64,000 nt of DNA from CAWCTB01 sp963798275 (GTDB taxonomy: Bacteria; Acidobacteriota; Terriglobia; Terriglobales; Acidobacteriaceae): the NCBI GenBank assembly GCA_963798275.1, contig CAWCTB010000017.1, positions 62,001 through 126,000 on the forward strand. Reading direction: 5' to 3'. A program made the position numbers and the translations under genes. Positions 18,758 to 27,146 of this stretch are shown one piece after another (the stretch's first letter is position 1; each line of letters begins with the position of its first letter). The notes beneath the pieces were generated by a model. That model was not told where the DNA came from and ran no database searches. It saw nothing but the letters and a program-made list of their open reading frames with translations.

Positions 18758-20147
18758 CCCCTATACACAACCGCCTCCGGTGGCTTCGCCGCCGCCGTAT
18801 CGTTACCGGCGCTCGCTGGCGGGACCGCTGGTGCTGATCATCATCGGCACGGTGTTCCTGCTGAAGAACATGGGCGTACAGCTTCCGGTGTGGCATTTCT
18901 TCGGACGTTTCTGGCCGGTGCTGCTGATTCTGTGGGGCGTGATCAAGCTGATCGAGCACGCCATGGCACGGCGGGAAGGGTACCGTTCGGCCGGCATCGG
19001 CGCGGGCAGCGTGGTGCTGCTGATCTTCATCATCATCGCCGGGGTCGCGGCCCACGAAAGTCAGAACTGGAACATGAGTGGCATCCGCGACCAGATCCAG
19101 ATGGACGACAATCTGGGGGGAATGTTCGGCAATGCTTATACATTCGACGATACCCTGGAACAGAACTTCCCCGGCGATGGCACCTTGCGTATCGTGTGCG
19201 ATCGCGGAAGCCTGAATATCCAGCCGAGCGATGGCGACACCTTGAAAGTTGTAGTGCACAAGAAGCTGTACGCCAACAACCAGGATGAAGCCAACAAATA
19301 CAACGAGGGCAGCAAGCCGCAAATCACCGTCAATGGCAACACGGTGGTGCTCAATGCCAACACTAACGGCGCGGGTGACCACGCGGTGTCGGCCGACATG
19401 GACATCTTCGTGCCGCGTAAGGCCATGCTCGATATTGCCAGCCGGCGTGGCGACCTGACCATCAACGACCGTAAAGCCGATGTGAAAGTGTCGCTGCAAC
19501 GCGGAGACGCCAACCTGACCGAGGTGGCCGGGTCGGCAAAGATCGTGATGGAGAAGGGCTCGGTCCGCGCCTCGAAGATTTCGGGCGACGTGGACATCGA
19601 GGGGCGGATCGACGACGCGACGCTCGACGATATCGGCGGCTCGGTGCAACTGAACGGTGACTTCTTCAACGACATCCGGCTAAGCAAGATTGCCAAGAGC
19701 GTCACTTTCAAGTCGGCGCGATCGGACATCCTTCTGGCGTCGGTGCCGGGTGACCTGGAAATCTCGGGGGATTCGCTGCGAGGAACGGACTTGGGTGGAC
19801 CATCGCGGCTGGTGACGCGCTCGAAAGAAATTCACCTGGAGGATGTGCGAGGCGACCTTCAGGTGGAGACCAGCAACGGCGACATCGAGGTACACACCGC
19901 CGATAAGCTGCCCGTGGGCAAGATCACACTGACCGGCAAGCGCGGAGACATTACCCTGGTGGTGCCGGCCAGCGCCGGCTTCCAGGTGGACGCCACCGCG
20001 AAAAAGGGCGACATCTCGACCGACTTTGGAGGGTTAAAAGTTGAGTCCCACGACGGGACGGCCCGCGCCAGCGGTACGGTTGGTAACGGCGTGGGCAGGT
20101 TACAGATCAACTCCGACGCGGGCGACATCAAGATCAACAAGGGGTAG
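18750..20147 (+). CDS. DUF5668 membrane region fused to a DUF4097 beta-strand repeat domain
   Basis: 465 residues. A Pro-rich start is followed by the DUF5668 helix pair (LVLIIIGTVFLLKNMGVQLP; FWPVLLILWGVIKLIEHAM), a third helix (GSVVLLIFIIIAGVAA), then a long beta-solenoid-like DUF4097/LiaF C-terminal domain from about 130 on, with repeating strands (GDLTINDRKADVKVSLQRGD; GSVRASKISGDVDIEGRI; GDIEVHTADKLPVGKITLTG). In Firmicutes, LiaF-type proteins inhibit an envelope-stress sensor kinase; here the same architecture is linked to an ECF sigma/anti-sigma pair. It is the last gene of the operon, followed by a strong terminator at 20177. Confidence 0.92.
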   Translation: MASPYTQPPPVASPPPYRYRRSLAGPLVLIIIGTVFLLKNMGVQLPVWHFFGRFWPVLLILWGVIKLIEHAMARREGYRSAGIGAGSVVLLIFIIIAGVAAHESQNWNMSGIRDQIQMDDNLGGMFGNAYTFDDTLEQNFPGDGTLRIVCDRGSLNIQPSDGDTLKVVVHKKLYANNQDEANKYNEGSKPQITVNGNTVVLNANTNGAGDHAVSADMDIFVPRKAMLDIASRRGDLTINDRKADVKVSLQRGDANLTEVAGSAKIVMEKGSVRASKISGDVDIEGRIDDATLDDIGGSVQLNGDFFNDIRLSKIAKSVTFKSARSDILLASVPGDLEISGDSLRGTDLGGPSRLVTRSKEIHLEDVRGDLQVETSNGDIEVHTADKLPVGKITLTGKRGDITLVVPASAGFQVDATAKKGDISTDFGGLKVESHDGTARASGTVGNGVGRLQINSDAGDIKINKG

Positions 20148-20176
20148 TAAGAAGCAACTAGCAGCTAGCAATGAGT

Positions 20177-20207
20177 GGGCTCGGAGCGATCCGGGCCCGT
20201 TTTTGTT
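20177..20207 (+). terminator. Rho-independent terminator of the ECF/DUF4097 operon
   Basis: A 9-bp stem (GGGCTCGGA / TCCGGGCCC, one G-T pair) with a GCGA tetraloop, followed by GTTTTTGTT, 30 bp after the last stop. Confidence 0.9.
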
Positions 20208-20233
20208 GGTGCGCGAAAGTTGTTGGGCACAGC

Positions 20234-20286
20234 GGTCCTTCGGCTGCGTTCGGTCGCCCAGGCGACCTCACTCCGCTCAGGATGAC
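20234..20286 (+). repeat. Dispersed intergenic repeat, copy 1
   Basis: 53 bp matching 48 of 53 positions of the copy at 29876-29928 in the same orientation. It contains the inverted repeat GGTCGCC-CA-GGCGACC. The sequence lies between convergent genes. I recall this type as a repeated non-coding element in acidobacterial genomes that is often mistranslated as short proteins. Confidence 0.8.
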
Positions 20287-20300
20287 AAAAGGCAAGAATT

Positions 20301-20987
20301 TTACGACGACAATGAAATTTTCGCGCGAGCGATTGGTTCGATTTTCTCCACGACCTCGTCGATGGACAGGTTTGTGGTATCGATGATGACGGCGTCGGGA
20401 GCGGGGACGAGGGGCGAGGCGGAACGGGCGCGGTCGCGCTGGTCACGCGCGGCAATTTCGGCAGCGACCCTCTGGGCTTCTTCGGGACTGACGGAACCGT
20501 TCTGCAGGACGCGACGTTCGGCGCGCACGGCGGCGTCGGCGTCGAGGAAGATCTTGACGTCAGCGGTGGGAAAGACAGCGGTGCCGATGTCGCGGCCTTC
20601 CATCACGACTCCGCCGGCAGCGCCCAGGGCACGCTGTCGCGCGACCAGAATCTGGCGCACCGATGGATGCATAGACACGCGGGAGGCGGCAGCGGTGACG
20701 TCGGCTTCGCGGATGCGCTGCGAGACATTGCGGCCATCGAGCAAGATGCGGTTGCCTTCGGGAAGCGGCTGCAACTCGATTTGAGTGGAGCGAGCCAATT
20801 CGGTTACGGCATCGGGGTCATCGACGGGGACGTGCTGCTCGAGGGCTTTAAGGGCCAGCGCGCGGTACATGGCGCCGCTTTCCAGATTGATGTAGCCGAG
20901 CTTTTTCGCCAATCGCGACGCAATAGTGCTCTTGCCCGAGCCGGCCGGGCCATCGATGGCAATCACCAGTTTTCGGGTCTGACTCAT
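20301..20987 (-). CDS. cmk: Cytidylate kinase
   Basis: 228 residues, normal length. It phosphorylates CMP/dCMP to CDP/dCDP with ATP. The Walker A loop IDGPAGSGKSTIASRLA lies at residues 11-27; NVSQRIREADV and VMEGRDIGTAVFPTADVKIF are conserved substrate-binding segments, and the ARDQRDRARSASPL lid is visible. Its ATG overlaps the stop of the AlkZ-related gene (ATGA at 20984-20987), so it is translationally coupled as the last gene of a minus-strand unit with mutL. Confidence 0.97.
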   Translation of the reverse strand: MSQTRKLVIAIDGPAGSGKSTIASRLAKKLGYINLESGAMYRALALKALEQHVPVDDPDAVTELARSTQIELQPLPEGNRILLDGRNVSQRIREADVTAAASRVSMHPSVRQILVARQRALGAAGGVVMEGRDIGTAVFPTADVKIFLDADAAVRAERRVLQNGSVSPEEAQRVAAEIAARDQRDRARSASPLVPAPDAVIIDTTNLSIDEVVEKIEPIARAKISLSS

Positions 20988-21979
20988 TCTTTGCCGGAAT
21001 CTCGTTTGGGATGAATTGCCTTGGCGGGCAGCGCTTTCCTCGGCCGGCGCTGGACTAAAGGCATGCCGCGGCGCAACTGGGGAGGACGCTGCTCGGAAAA
21101 GGGCTTGGGCCGGGGCTCACGCGTAACGAACTCGGCCTGCGGGAGTTGCAACGACGAAACTTGCAGCAGCACGCGTCCACCGACATGGACAAAGCTCAAC
21201 TCGCGCGCGGCCTGCAGGGCGTTGACGGCTTCGCGCACGCGAGCGCGGCCGATCAGCGGGGCGAAGAAATGCTCGACTTCCTCCTGCTGCGCGGCCAGGA
21301 CGCAATCGAGGTACTTCGATACCAGCGCGGTCAGCGACTCAGCGACTGAGACGTGCATGCCTTCCTTCACGGCTTCGGGGGCCCAGCGGAAGAGGACGTC
21401 CCAGTAGACGCCTTCCTCGTGGTTGTAGTCGACGCGGGTGATGCGCAGCTTGCGCCACAGCTCGTCGAGCGCGCGGTCAAGCGCCGCCTCGGAGATTTCC
21501 TTGCCCAGCTTCTCGCGCAGAGTGTGCTTGGGAATGGGCCCGTCCTTCTGAACGATATGAAAGGCATCGATGGCGAGCGGCGAGTAGCCCGAGCGCGTGG
21601 TGGCCTTGGGCGCCTGCTTGGGATTGCGGTCGCCCATCATGCCGTAGAAATAGGGGAACACGGAAGCGGAGACGAGGAAATTATTTTCGTCGAAGACGTT
21701 GGCTTCGAAAGCCGACTTGTCGCGCAGCAGGCGAACCATGAGGTCCTTGGCTTCCTTGGCGCGCGGATCGGCGAAGGCGGCTTGCCACATGGGCAGGCGG
21801 TCGTCACTGCCGACGTAGGCTCCCACGAACGTCGGCGCGAGCACTGCCGGGCGTTGCGGATAGAGCAGGCAGAAACCGACGGAGTCGATGAACTGGCGGG
21901 CGTCCTCGAGGGTGCGGATGGGCTGGCCGTTCAGGCGCCATTTCGCGCGGCGAAGTTCCTGGAGTTGCTGTTCCTGCAT
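20984..21979 (-). CDS. AlkZ-related winged-helix protein, predicted DNA-binding
   Basis: 331 residues from ATG 21979 (MQEQQLQELRRAKWRLNGQPI); the longer frame to 22063 overlaps mutL and is not protein-like. The N-terminal part (IDSVGFCLLYPQRP ... PMWQAAFADPRAKEAKDLMVR) and central winged-helix-like part (IPKHTLREKLGKEISEAALDRALDELWR) resemble proteins annotated as AlkZ-related, distant relatives of the YcaQ/AlkZ DNA glycosylases. The QxQ/QxD catalytic motif of true AlkZ is not evident to me, so glycosylase activity is uncertain. The C-terminal 40 residues are basic and rich in Arg, Lys and Pro. It sits between mutL (19-bp gap) and cmk (ATGA overlap), a context compatible with DNA maintenance. 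Confidence 0.68.
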   Translation of the reverse strand: MQEQQLQELRRAKWRLNGQPIRTLEDARQFIDSVGFCLLYPQRPAVLAPTFVGAYVGSDDRLPMWQAAFADPRAKEAKDLMVRLLRDKSAFEANVFDENNFLVSASVFPYFYGMMGDRNPKQAPKATTRSGYSPLAIDAFHIVQKDGPIPKHTLREKLGKEISEAALDRALDELWRKLRITRVDYNHEEGVYWDVLFRWAPEAVKEGMHVSVAESLTALVSKYLDCVLAAQQEEVEHFFAPLIGRARVREAVNALQAARELSFVHVGGRVLLQVSSLQLPQAEFVTREPRPKPFSEQRPPQLRRGMPLVQRRPRKALPAKAIHPKRDSGKE

Positions 21980-21998
21980 GTTGTGACGGAAGACGGGT

Positions 21999-23994
21999 TC
22001 AGATGCGCTTAAAGGCCCGCTGGATATCCTTAACAGAATACCGCAAGACCACGGGACGGCCATGAGGACAGCTCATGGGGCAGTCGGTTTTGGCCAGCTC
22101 GGCCAGCAGCCACTCCATTTTGTTCTGCTGCAGCGGCATGTTGACCTTGATGGCGGCGTGACAGGCGATGCTGGCCGCGATGCGGGTGCGAATCTTTTCC
22201 AGGTTGAGCAATTGTTCTTCGCGCTCGAACTGATCGAGGATTTCGTGCAGCATATGCTCGACTTCGGTGGACGCGACGCCGGCCGCCGTCGTTTTCACCG
22301 CGATGGTGCGCGTGCCGAAGGGCTCGACTTCGAAGCCATTGCGAGTCAGCTCATCGGAAATCTCGGCGAAAACCGCCATCTGGCTGGGCGTGAGTTCGAT
22401 GAGCAGCGGCATGAGCAGTTGTTGCCGTTCGGGCAACTCCGCCAGGCGCTGCTTGCAAATCTTCTCGAAGAGAACGCGTTCGTGAGCCACGTGCTGGTCG
22501 ATGATCCAGAGCCCTTGCGGATTGACGGCGAGGATGAAGGACTCGCGAATCTGGCCGAGAGGCTTGAGGGTCGCGAGCGATTCGAGACCGGCGGGAGCAT
22601 CGTCGTCAGGCAAGACGGCGGAGCAGCCATTCGCGCCGGGCACGATGGCAGATGCAGCGGCGGTGGCGAAACGGGCCCACCGAAGGTCTGCGGACGCGAA
22701 ACGCGCCACCGGCACCGCGGCGTTGGCTTCGATCGCGATGCCTGCGCCGTCGAACTGCAGGTGCGAGGTGAAGGGCGGCGGCTCGGGCGCCTGCAGCGCG
22801 AAGGCCGCGTCAGCTTCGGTGACATGGAGAGAGTCGGCCGCGACGGCATGCGCGCCCGGCGTTAGCGACGGCGAAGCCGTGGGTTGGGCGCGCAACTCGG
22901 TCATGAAGGCCGGCACAGGGCGCGCTTTCATCAGGGCGGCGCGAACGGAGTCGCGAATGAAATCGTGCAGCACAGACGATTGCCGGAAACGTACTTCGGT
23001 CTTCGAGGGGTGCACGTTGACATCGACCTCGGTGAACGGCATCTCGAGGAAGAGCAGGACGACCGGATAAACCGTCGGCGGAATGATGTTGCGGTAGGCC
23101 TCGGTGAGGGCGTGCTGTACCAGGCGATCGCGGATGAGCCGGCCGTTGACGAAGATGAAGATGGAATTGCGATTGAGCTTCTGAATCTCGGGACGCGAGA
23201 CGAAGCCGTGCAGCTTGATTTCGCCCTTGACCGGCTCGGCTGGCTCGTCTTCTTCCTGCTGCTGACGGCGCCACGGGGGAGGTTGCGGCAAGCCGATGCG
23301 CTCCAGCGGCAGCAGCGCGCTGAGCGGCAGAAGCTGATCCAGCGTCTCCTTGCCGAAGACCTGGTAGATGCGCTGGGAGTGGCCGTCAACCGGGAGGCGC
23401 GATCAGCATGGCGTTGGTGGCGGAGTGCAGCTCCCAATGCATCTCGGGATGCGCCAGGGCGTAATGCGTGACCAGCGATGCGATGTGCGATAGCTCGGTC
23501 GATTCGGCCTTCAGAAACTTGCGGCGAGCCGGGATGTTGAAGAAAAGATCACGAACGGTGACGGAGGTCCCGAGCGGCAGTCCGGCTTCTTCGACGGTCA
23601 GAATCTTCCCGCCGGCGATTTCGATGACGGTTCCGGCAGCCTCTTCGGCAGCACGGGTTTCGAGGCGCAAGCGGCTGACGGAGGCGATGGAGGGAAGTGC
23701 TTCGCCGCGAAAGCCAAGCGTGGCGATGTTGAGCAGATCGTCGGCATTGCGAATCTTCGAGGTAGCGTGACGCTCAAAGGCGAGCATGGCGTCGTCACGC
23801 ACCATGCCGCAGCCGTCATCGATGACCTGGATGAGTTTGCGGCCTCCGGCCTCAACGTTCACGCGAATGCGGCGGGCGCCGGCATCCAGAGAGTTCTCGA
23901 GCAACTCCTTGACCACCGAGGCGGGGCGCTCCACCACCTCGCCGGCGGCGATCTTGTTGGCGACGTTTTCGGAGAGAACGTGGATGCGGCCCAT
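21999..23994 (-). pseudogene. mutL: DNA mismatch repair protein MutL, interrupted by one frameshift
   Basis: Two frames together make a full-length MutL of about 660 residues. The N-terminal frame (23994-23386) has the GHKL ATPase motifs: NKIAAGEVVERPASVVKELLENS, then DDGCGM and GFRGEALPSIASV. The second frame (to 21999) resumes at VDGHSQRIYQVFGKETLDQL and carries the NGRLIRD and VHPSKTEVRF segments and a C-terminal endonuclease domain with DQHVAHERVLFE and CPHGRP, the metal-site motifs of nicking MutL proteins. The break is near 23389-23393: CCTCCCGGTTGAC has one base too many, and removing one G restores APP-VDGHSQR. Protein sequence on both sides is intact, so a sequencing or assembly error is at least as likely as a true loss. 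The family is certain; the status is not. Confidence 0.9.
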
Positions 23995-24068
23995 CGAGCA
24001 TTACCTTACATGAGGACCGCGGCCGGTGTCCCTTCGAGAAATGGGATGTGGGATACTAATTGGCATCC

Positions 24069-25325
24069 ATGAGCGATCCAGCTAGTGCGGCGCAACCATG
24101 CGCGTTGAACGATTCGGGCGTGTCCCTTGGCGCAATACAAGAGGCGCGCGAGCGCATCCAGAAATTTCTCTACCTATCGCCCTGCCGCCGCTCGGCGGAG
24201 CTGTCGAAACTTACCAGGAGGCCGGTATTCCTGAAGCTCGACAATGTGCAGCGAACCGGAGCGTTCAAGGAACGCGGAGCGCTGAACAAGATCCTGACGC
24301 TGAGCGCCGAGGAGAAGCGGCGCGGCGTGATTGCGGCGAGCGCGGGTAACCACGCCCAAGCGGTGGCGTATCACGCGTCGCGGCATGGGATTCGGGCGCA
24401 GATCGTGATGCCGCTGATGACGCCGCTGGTGAAGGTTGCTGCCACGCGCGATTTCGGGGCGGAGGTAATCCTGTATGGCGCCAACTACGACGAAGCTTAT
24501 GCGCATGCGATGGAATGCCGTGAGCTACAGGGCACAACATTTCTGCATCCGTTTGACGACGCGCAGGTGATCAACGGGCAGGGCAGCCTGGGGCTCGAGA
24601 TCCTGGAACAGACGCCGGACCTTGAGGCAGTGCTGGTGCCGATTGGCGGAGGCGGATTGATCAGTGGCGTGGCGTGCGCGATTAAGGAGAGCAAGCCTTC
24701 GGTGCGCGTGATCGGAGTACAGACCGAGCGGTTGCCTTCGATGCTGCGCGCGATGGAGGCGGGCACGCCGGTCACCGTACCCGCGCAGGCGACGATAGCC
24801 GATGGCATCGCCGTGCGGCGCGCGGGCGACTTGACGCTGCCGCTGGTGCAGCGCTATGTGGACCAGATCGTCACGGTGGATGAAGAGGAAATCGCCAACG
24901 CCATCCTGGTGCTACTGGAGAAAGAGAAGACGTTGGCCGAAGGCGCCGGCGCGGTTGCGGTCGCTGCGTTGCTGCAGCGCAAGGTGGAGTTGGACGGAAT
25001 GTGCACGGCCGCGCTGGTGTGCGGCGGCAACATCGATGTGAGCCTGCTGGCGAAGATCATCGAGCGCGGCTTGGCCAAGGATGGACGCCGCATGCGGCTG
25101 CGCATTCACCTGGTGGACCGCCCCGGCACGCTGCACGAGTTGACGAAGATCATCGCCGACCTGCGCGCCAACATCGTGGAGACGCAGTACGATCGTACCT
25201 ACTATGGCGTGAACCTTGGCGACACTGCAATCGATATCTCCCTGGAGACTCGCGGGGCTGAACACATGCGGCAGATCGAGACGTCGCTCAGTTCCGCTGG
25301 ATACCGGCACGAGCGGATTGAGTAA
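24069..25325 (+). CDS. ilvA: Threonine dehydratase (threonine ammonia-lyase) with C-terminal ACT domain
   Basis: 418 residues from ATG 24069; a TTG at 24060 is the alternative. PLP enzyme of fold type II that deaminates threonine to 2-oxobutanoate, the first step towards isoleucine or of threonine breakdown. The PLP lysine lies in RTGAFKERGA, the substrate loop in SAGNHAQAVAY and the phosphate loop in GGGGLISG. The last 80 residues (LRIHLVDRPGTLHELTKIIA) form one ACT domain, as in the shorter TdcB-like allosteric forms rather than the double-ACT biosynthetic IlvA, so either role is possible. The gene is divergent from mutL with 74 bp between them. Confidence 0.93.
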   Translation: MSDPASAAQPCALNDSGVSLGAIQEARERIQKFLYLSPCRRSAELSKLTRRPVFLKLDNVQRTGAFKERGALNKILTLSAEEKRRGVIAASAGNHAQAVAYHASRHGIRAQIVMPLMTPLVKVAATRDFGAEVILYGANYDEAYAHAMECRELQGTTFLHPFDDAQVINGQGSLGLEILEQTPDLEAVLVPIGGGGLISGVACAIKESKPSVRVIGVQTERLPSMLRAMEAGTPVTVPAQATIADGIAVRRAGDLTLPLVQRYVDQIVTVDEEEIANAILVLLEKEKTLAEGAGAVAVAALLQRKVELDGMCTAALVCGGNIDVSLLAKIIERGLAKDGRRMRLRIHLVDRPGTLHELTKIIADLRANIVETQYDRTYYGVNLGDTAIDISLETRGAEHMRQIETSLSSAGYRHERIE

Positions 25326-25333
25326 CTGGCGCG

Positions 25334-25368
25334 GATGACCCGGTCCTCAAGATGAGGAGCAGGTCATC
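25334..25368. terminator. Two-part hairpin between convergent genes
   Basis: Outer stem GATGACC / GGTCATC and inner stem TCCTCA / TGAGGA (loop AGA), separated by a symmetric 3-base internal loop, just after the threonine dehydratase stop. It could terminate both converging genes; there is no T-run. Confidence 0.5.
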
Positions 25369-25392
25369 TGCCCGTTCGCGAGAGAAAGTGAA

Positions 25393-26145
25393 TTAGAGCC
25401 GCAGGCCGCCGCTGGCCAGAATCGACTCGCCGGTGATCCAGCGGGAGTCGTCAGAGGCAAGGAATGCGACCGCGTCGGCGATATCCTGACTGCTGCCCAC
25501 TCTACCCAGCGGCGTACGCGAGACAGCGTAGTCACGGAATGTTTTGTCTTCGCCCTGGGAACTCCGCAGCCCTTCGGTATCGGTCATGCCGGGCGAGAGG
25601 GAGTTCACGCGGATGTTGCGCGCCCCGAGTTCCTGCGCCAGAGAACGGGTGACCACGTCCACCGCGCCTTTCGTGGCACTGTAAACCGACCCTGTTGCGG
25701 GCGGGGTTTGAGCCACCACGGAACTGATGTTGATGACCGAGCCCCCTTCGCCATTCATGTGGCGAACGGCTTCCTGCGTGGTCAAGAGCAGTCCAAGAAC
25801 GTTGACGTCGAACTGCTTGTGAAAATGCTCTTCGTCGATGGCCTCGAGTGGGCGGAATTCATAAACACCGGCGTTGTTGACCAGGACATCGACCTGTCCG
25901 AAAGCCTTTGTCGCCTGCTCAAAGAGTTTCTGGATATCGGCCTTGCGGGCGACGTTGGCCTGCACGGCAATGGCTTTGCCGCCTGACTTCTCGATGTTCT
26001 TGACGACGCGCTCGGCACCAGCCTTATCGGAGGCGTAATTCACTACAACGTTGGCGCCATCTTTTCCCAGGCGTTCAGCAATGGCGGCTCCAATGCCCTT
26101 GGACGCCCCGGTGACCACGGCAACTTTGTTCTTTAGTGCGCTCAT
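25393..26145 (-). CDS. Short-chain dehydrogenase/reductase (FabG-like)
   Basis: 250 residues, a classical SDR. The NAD(P) loop TGASKGIGAAIA lies at 13-24, NNAG near 90, the catalytic Ser/Tyr/Lys in NISSVVAQ and YSATKGAV, and the C-terminal ITGESILASGGLRL is typical of 3-oxoacyl-ACP reductase-like and glucose-dehydrogenase-like members. The substrate cannot be told from sequence. A perfect inverted repeat at 26160-26177, 15 bp before its start, and the ArsR-type regulator just upstream on the same strand suggest it is repressed by that regulator. Confidence 0.93.
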   Translation of the reverse strand: MSALKNKVAVVTGASKGIGAAIAERLGKDGANVVVNYASDKAGAERVVKNIEKSGGKAIAVQANVARKADIQKLFEQATKAFGQVDVLVNNAGVYEFRPLEAIDEEHFHKQFDVNVLGLLLTTQEAVRHMNGEGGSVINISSVVAQTPPATGSVYSATKGAVDVVTRSLAQELGARNIRVNSLSPGMTDTEGLRSSQGEDKTFRDYAVSRTPLGRVGSSQDIADAVAFLASDDSRWITGESILASGGLRL

Positions 26146-26159
26146 GTTCCCTTCCTCTA

Positions 26160-26177
26160 TTATCGATAGTTCGATAA
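26160..26177. promoter_or_regulatory. Probable ArsR-family operator before the SDR gene
   Basis: A perfect inverted repeat TTATCGA-TAGT-TCGATAA lies between the ArsR gene and the SDR gene, close to the SDR start. Size and AT-rich symmetry suit a dimeric winged-helix repressor. Confidence 0.6.
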
Positions 26178-26227
26178 GTGTCTAATTGATTCGGAGACTG
26201 GAGAAAGGTTTCAAAGAAACACGACGG

Positions 26228-26500
26228 CTAAATTCTGTTGAGAGTATTCAGGTACTCCTGCCACACATCACGTTGCAAGCTGAGGTGGAGAAACTTGCCC
26301 TCGCGGCGTACCTCGATGAGGCCGGCATCGGCAAGATCCTTCAGATGGTGAGACAGGGTAGCGGCGGTGATGGGCAACTTGCCCCGCAAGTCGCTGCAGG
26401 CTAGTTCCTTGCGGGCGGCGATGCGGGCGAAGATCTGGTAGCGCCGCGGGTCGGCGAGCGCCTTGCTGATGCGGTGAAACTGCTTTTGGTTAAGGGCCAT
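26228..26500 (-). CDS. ArsR-family transcriptional regulator
   Basis: 90 residues, essentially only the winged helix-turn-helix. ALADPRRYQIFARIAARKEL and ITAATLSHHLKDLADAGLI (recognition helix) are diagnostic, followed by the wing VRREGKFLHLSL. There is no CxC metal motif of ArsR/SmtB metal sensors, so it probably senses something other than metal or responds by redox or small molecule. It is transcribed towards the SDR gene 82 bp away, with a perfect operator-like palindrome between. A second inverted pair (AGACAGT at 26509 and ACTGTCT at 26539) lies upstream of its own start. Confidence 0.92.
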   Translation of the reverse strand: MALNQKQFHRISKALADPRRYQIFARIAARKELACSDLRGKLPITAATLSHHLKDLADAGLIEVRREGKFLHLSLQRDVWQEYLNTLNRI

Positions 26501-26582
26501 GCTTTTTTAGACAGTCGTCGAAGCGACGGGCGTTGCGAACTGTCTGTAAGAGTATCCTAACTAGGCGAGGAGACAATCTATC

Positions 26583-27083
26583 TTGAAAAGCATAAAGAGC
26601 CTGATCACCGCGGTCTTGCTGCTAACCACAGTTCTATTTGCCGAAAGCCGGCAGTACGACATTCCGGGAGTGGGGTCGTTCAGCTATGGCGACGGCTGGA
26701 ACAAGGGACAGCGTGGCGGATCCACCGCCGGCGAACTGGACTGGCTGGTGAGCACGGCCGATAAGAACGCTAACTTTCATGTCATCGTGGCGCGCGCGGA
26801 CGTTTCCTATGACGATTGGGTGAAGAACACCATGAAGACGGCGTCGCCCTTCCGGGTGCTGGCGTCGAAGCAGGACTTCGTCACGACGTCGGGTGAGAAG
26901 GGGACCAAGCTGTCCTGGAAGATCAAGACCAAGGATGGCAAGGACCTGGTTATCGATCAGTACTTGTTCCGCGGCAAAGGTGATCTGCAAATTCAGTTGA
27001 GCGGACTGTCGCCGGCGGACGATGCGGCCACGTTCGATCCGGTGTTCGACGGTTTCGCCAAGTCTTTTGTGCTGACGAAGTAA
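26583..27083 (+). CDS. Secreted protein of unknown function
   Basis: 166 residues starting at TTG 26583 with GGAG about 11 bases upstream. A signal peptide covers about 1-20 (KSLITAVLLLTTVLFAES). The mature part is a compact alpha/beta sequence (FSYGDGWNKGQRGG ... NFHVIVARADVSYDDWVKNT ... LVIDQYLFRGKGDLQIQLSG) resembling small secreted proteins that resist family naming; I do not recognise a domain. It is divergent from the ArsR gene, sharing an 82-bp regulatory gap. Confidence 0.75.
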   Translation: MKSIKSLITAVLLLTTVLFAESRQYDIPGVGSFSYGDGWNKGQRGGSTAGELDWLVSTADKNANFHVIVARADVSYDDWVKNTMKTASPFRVLASKQDFVTTSGEKGTKLSWKIKTKDGKDLVIDQYLFRGKGDLQIQLSGLSPADDAATFDPVFDGFAKSFVLTK

Positions 27084-27100
27084 GCCAAATAGGCTGGGCC

Positions 27101-27133
27101 GGTGGCGCTACCCGCGATTGCGGCCGCGCCACC
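27101..27133. terminator. Nested hairpin between convergent genes
   Basis: Outer stem GGTGGCGC / GCGCCACC and inner stem CCGC / GCGG with a GATT loop, 17 bp after the secreted-protein stop and 14 bp after the pirin stop on the other strand. Stable, but without a T-run. Confidence 0.6.
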
Positions 27134-27146
27134 AGCACGGGACGAG

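Noticed and set aside
20165..20455. Small protein containing HPERSEVAWATERSRRT
   Set aside because: It is a translation of the dispersed repeat and of cmk antisense. The same words recur at 29870 for the same reason.
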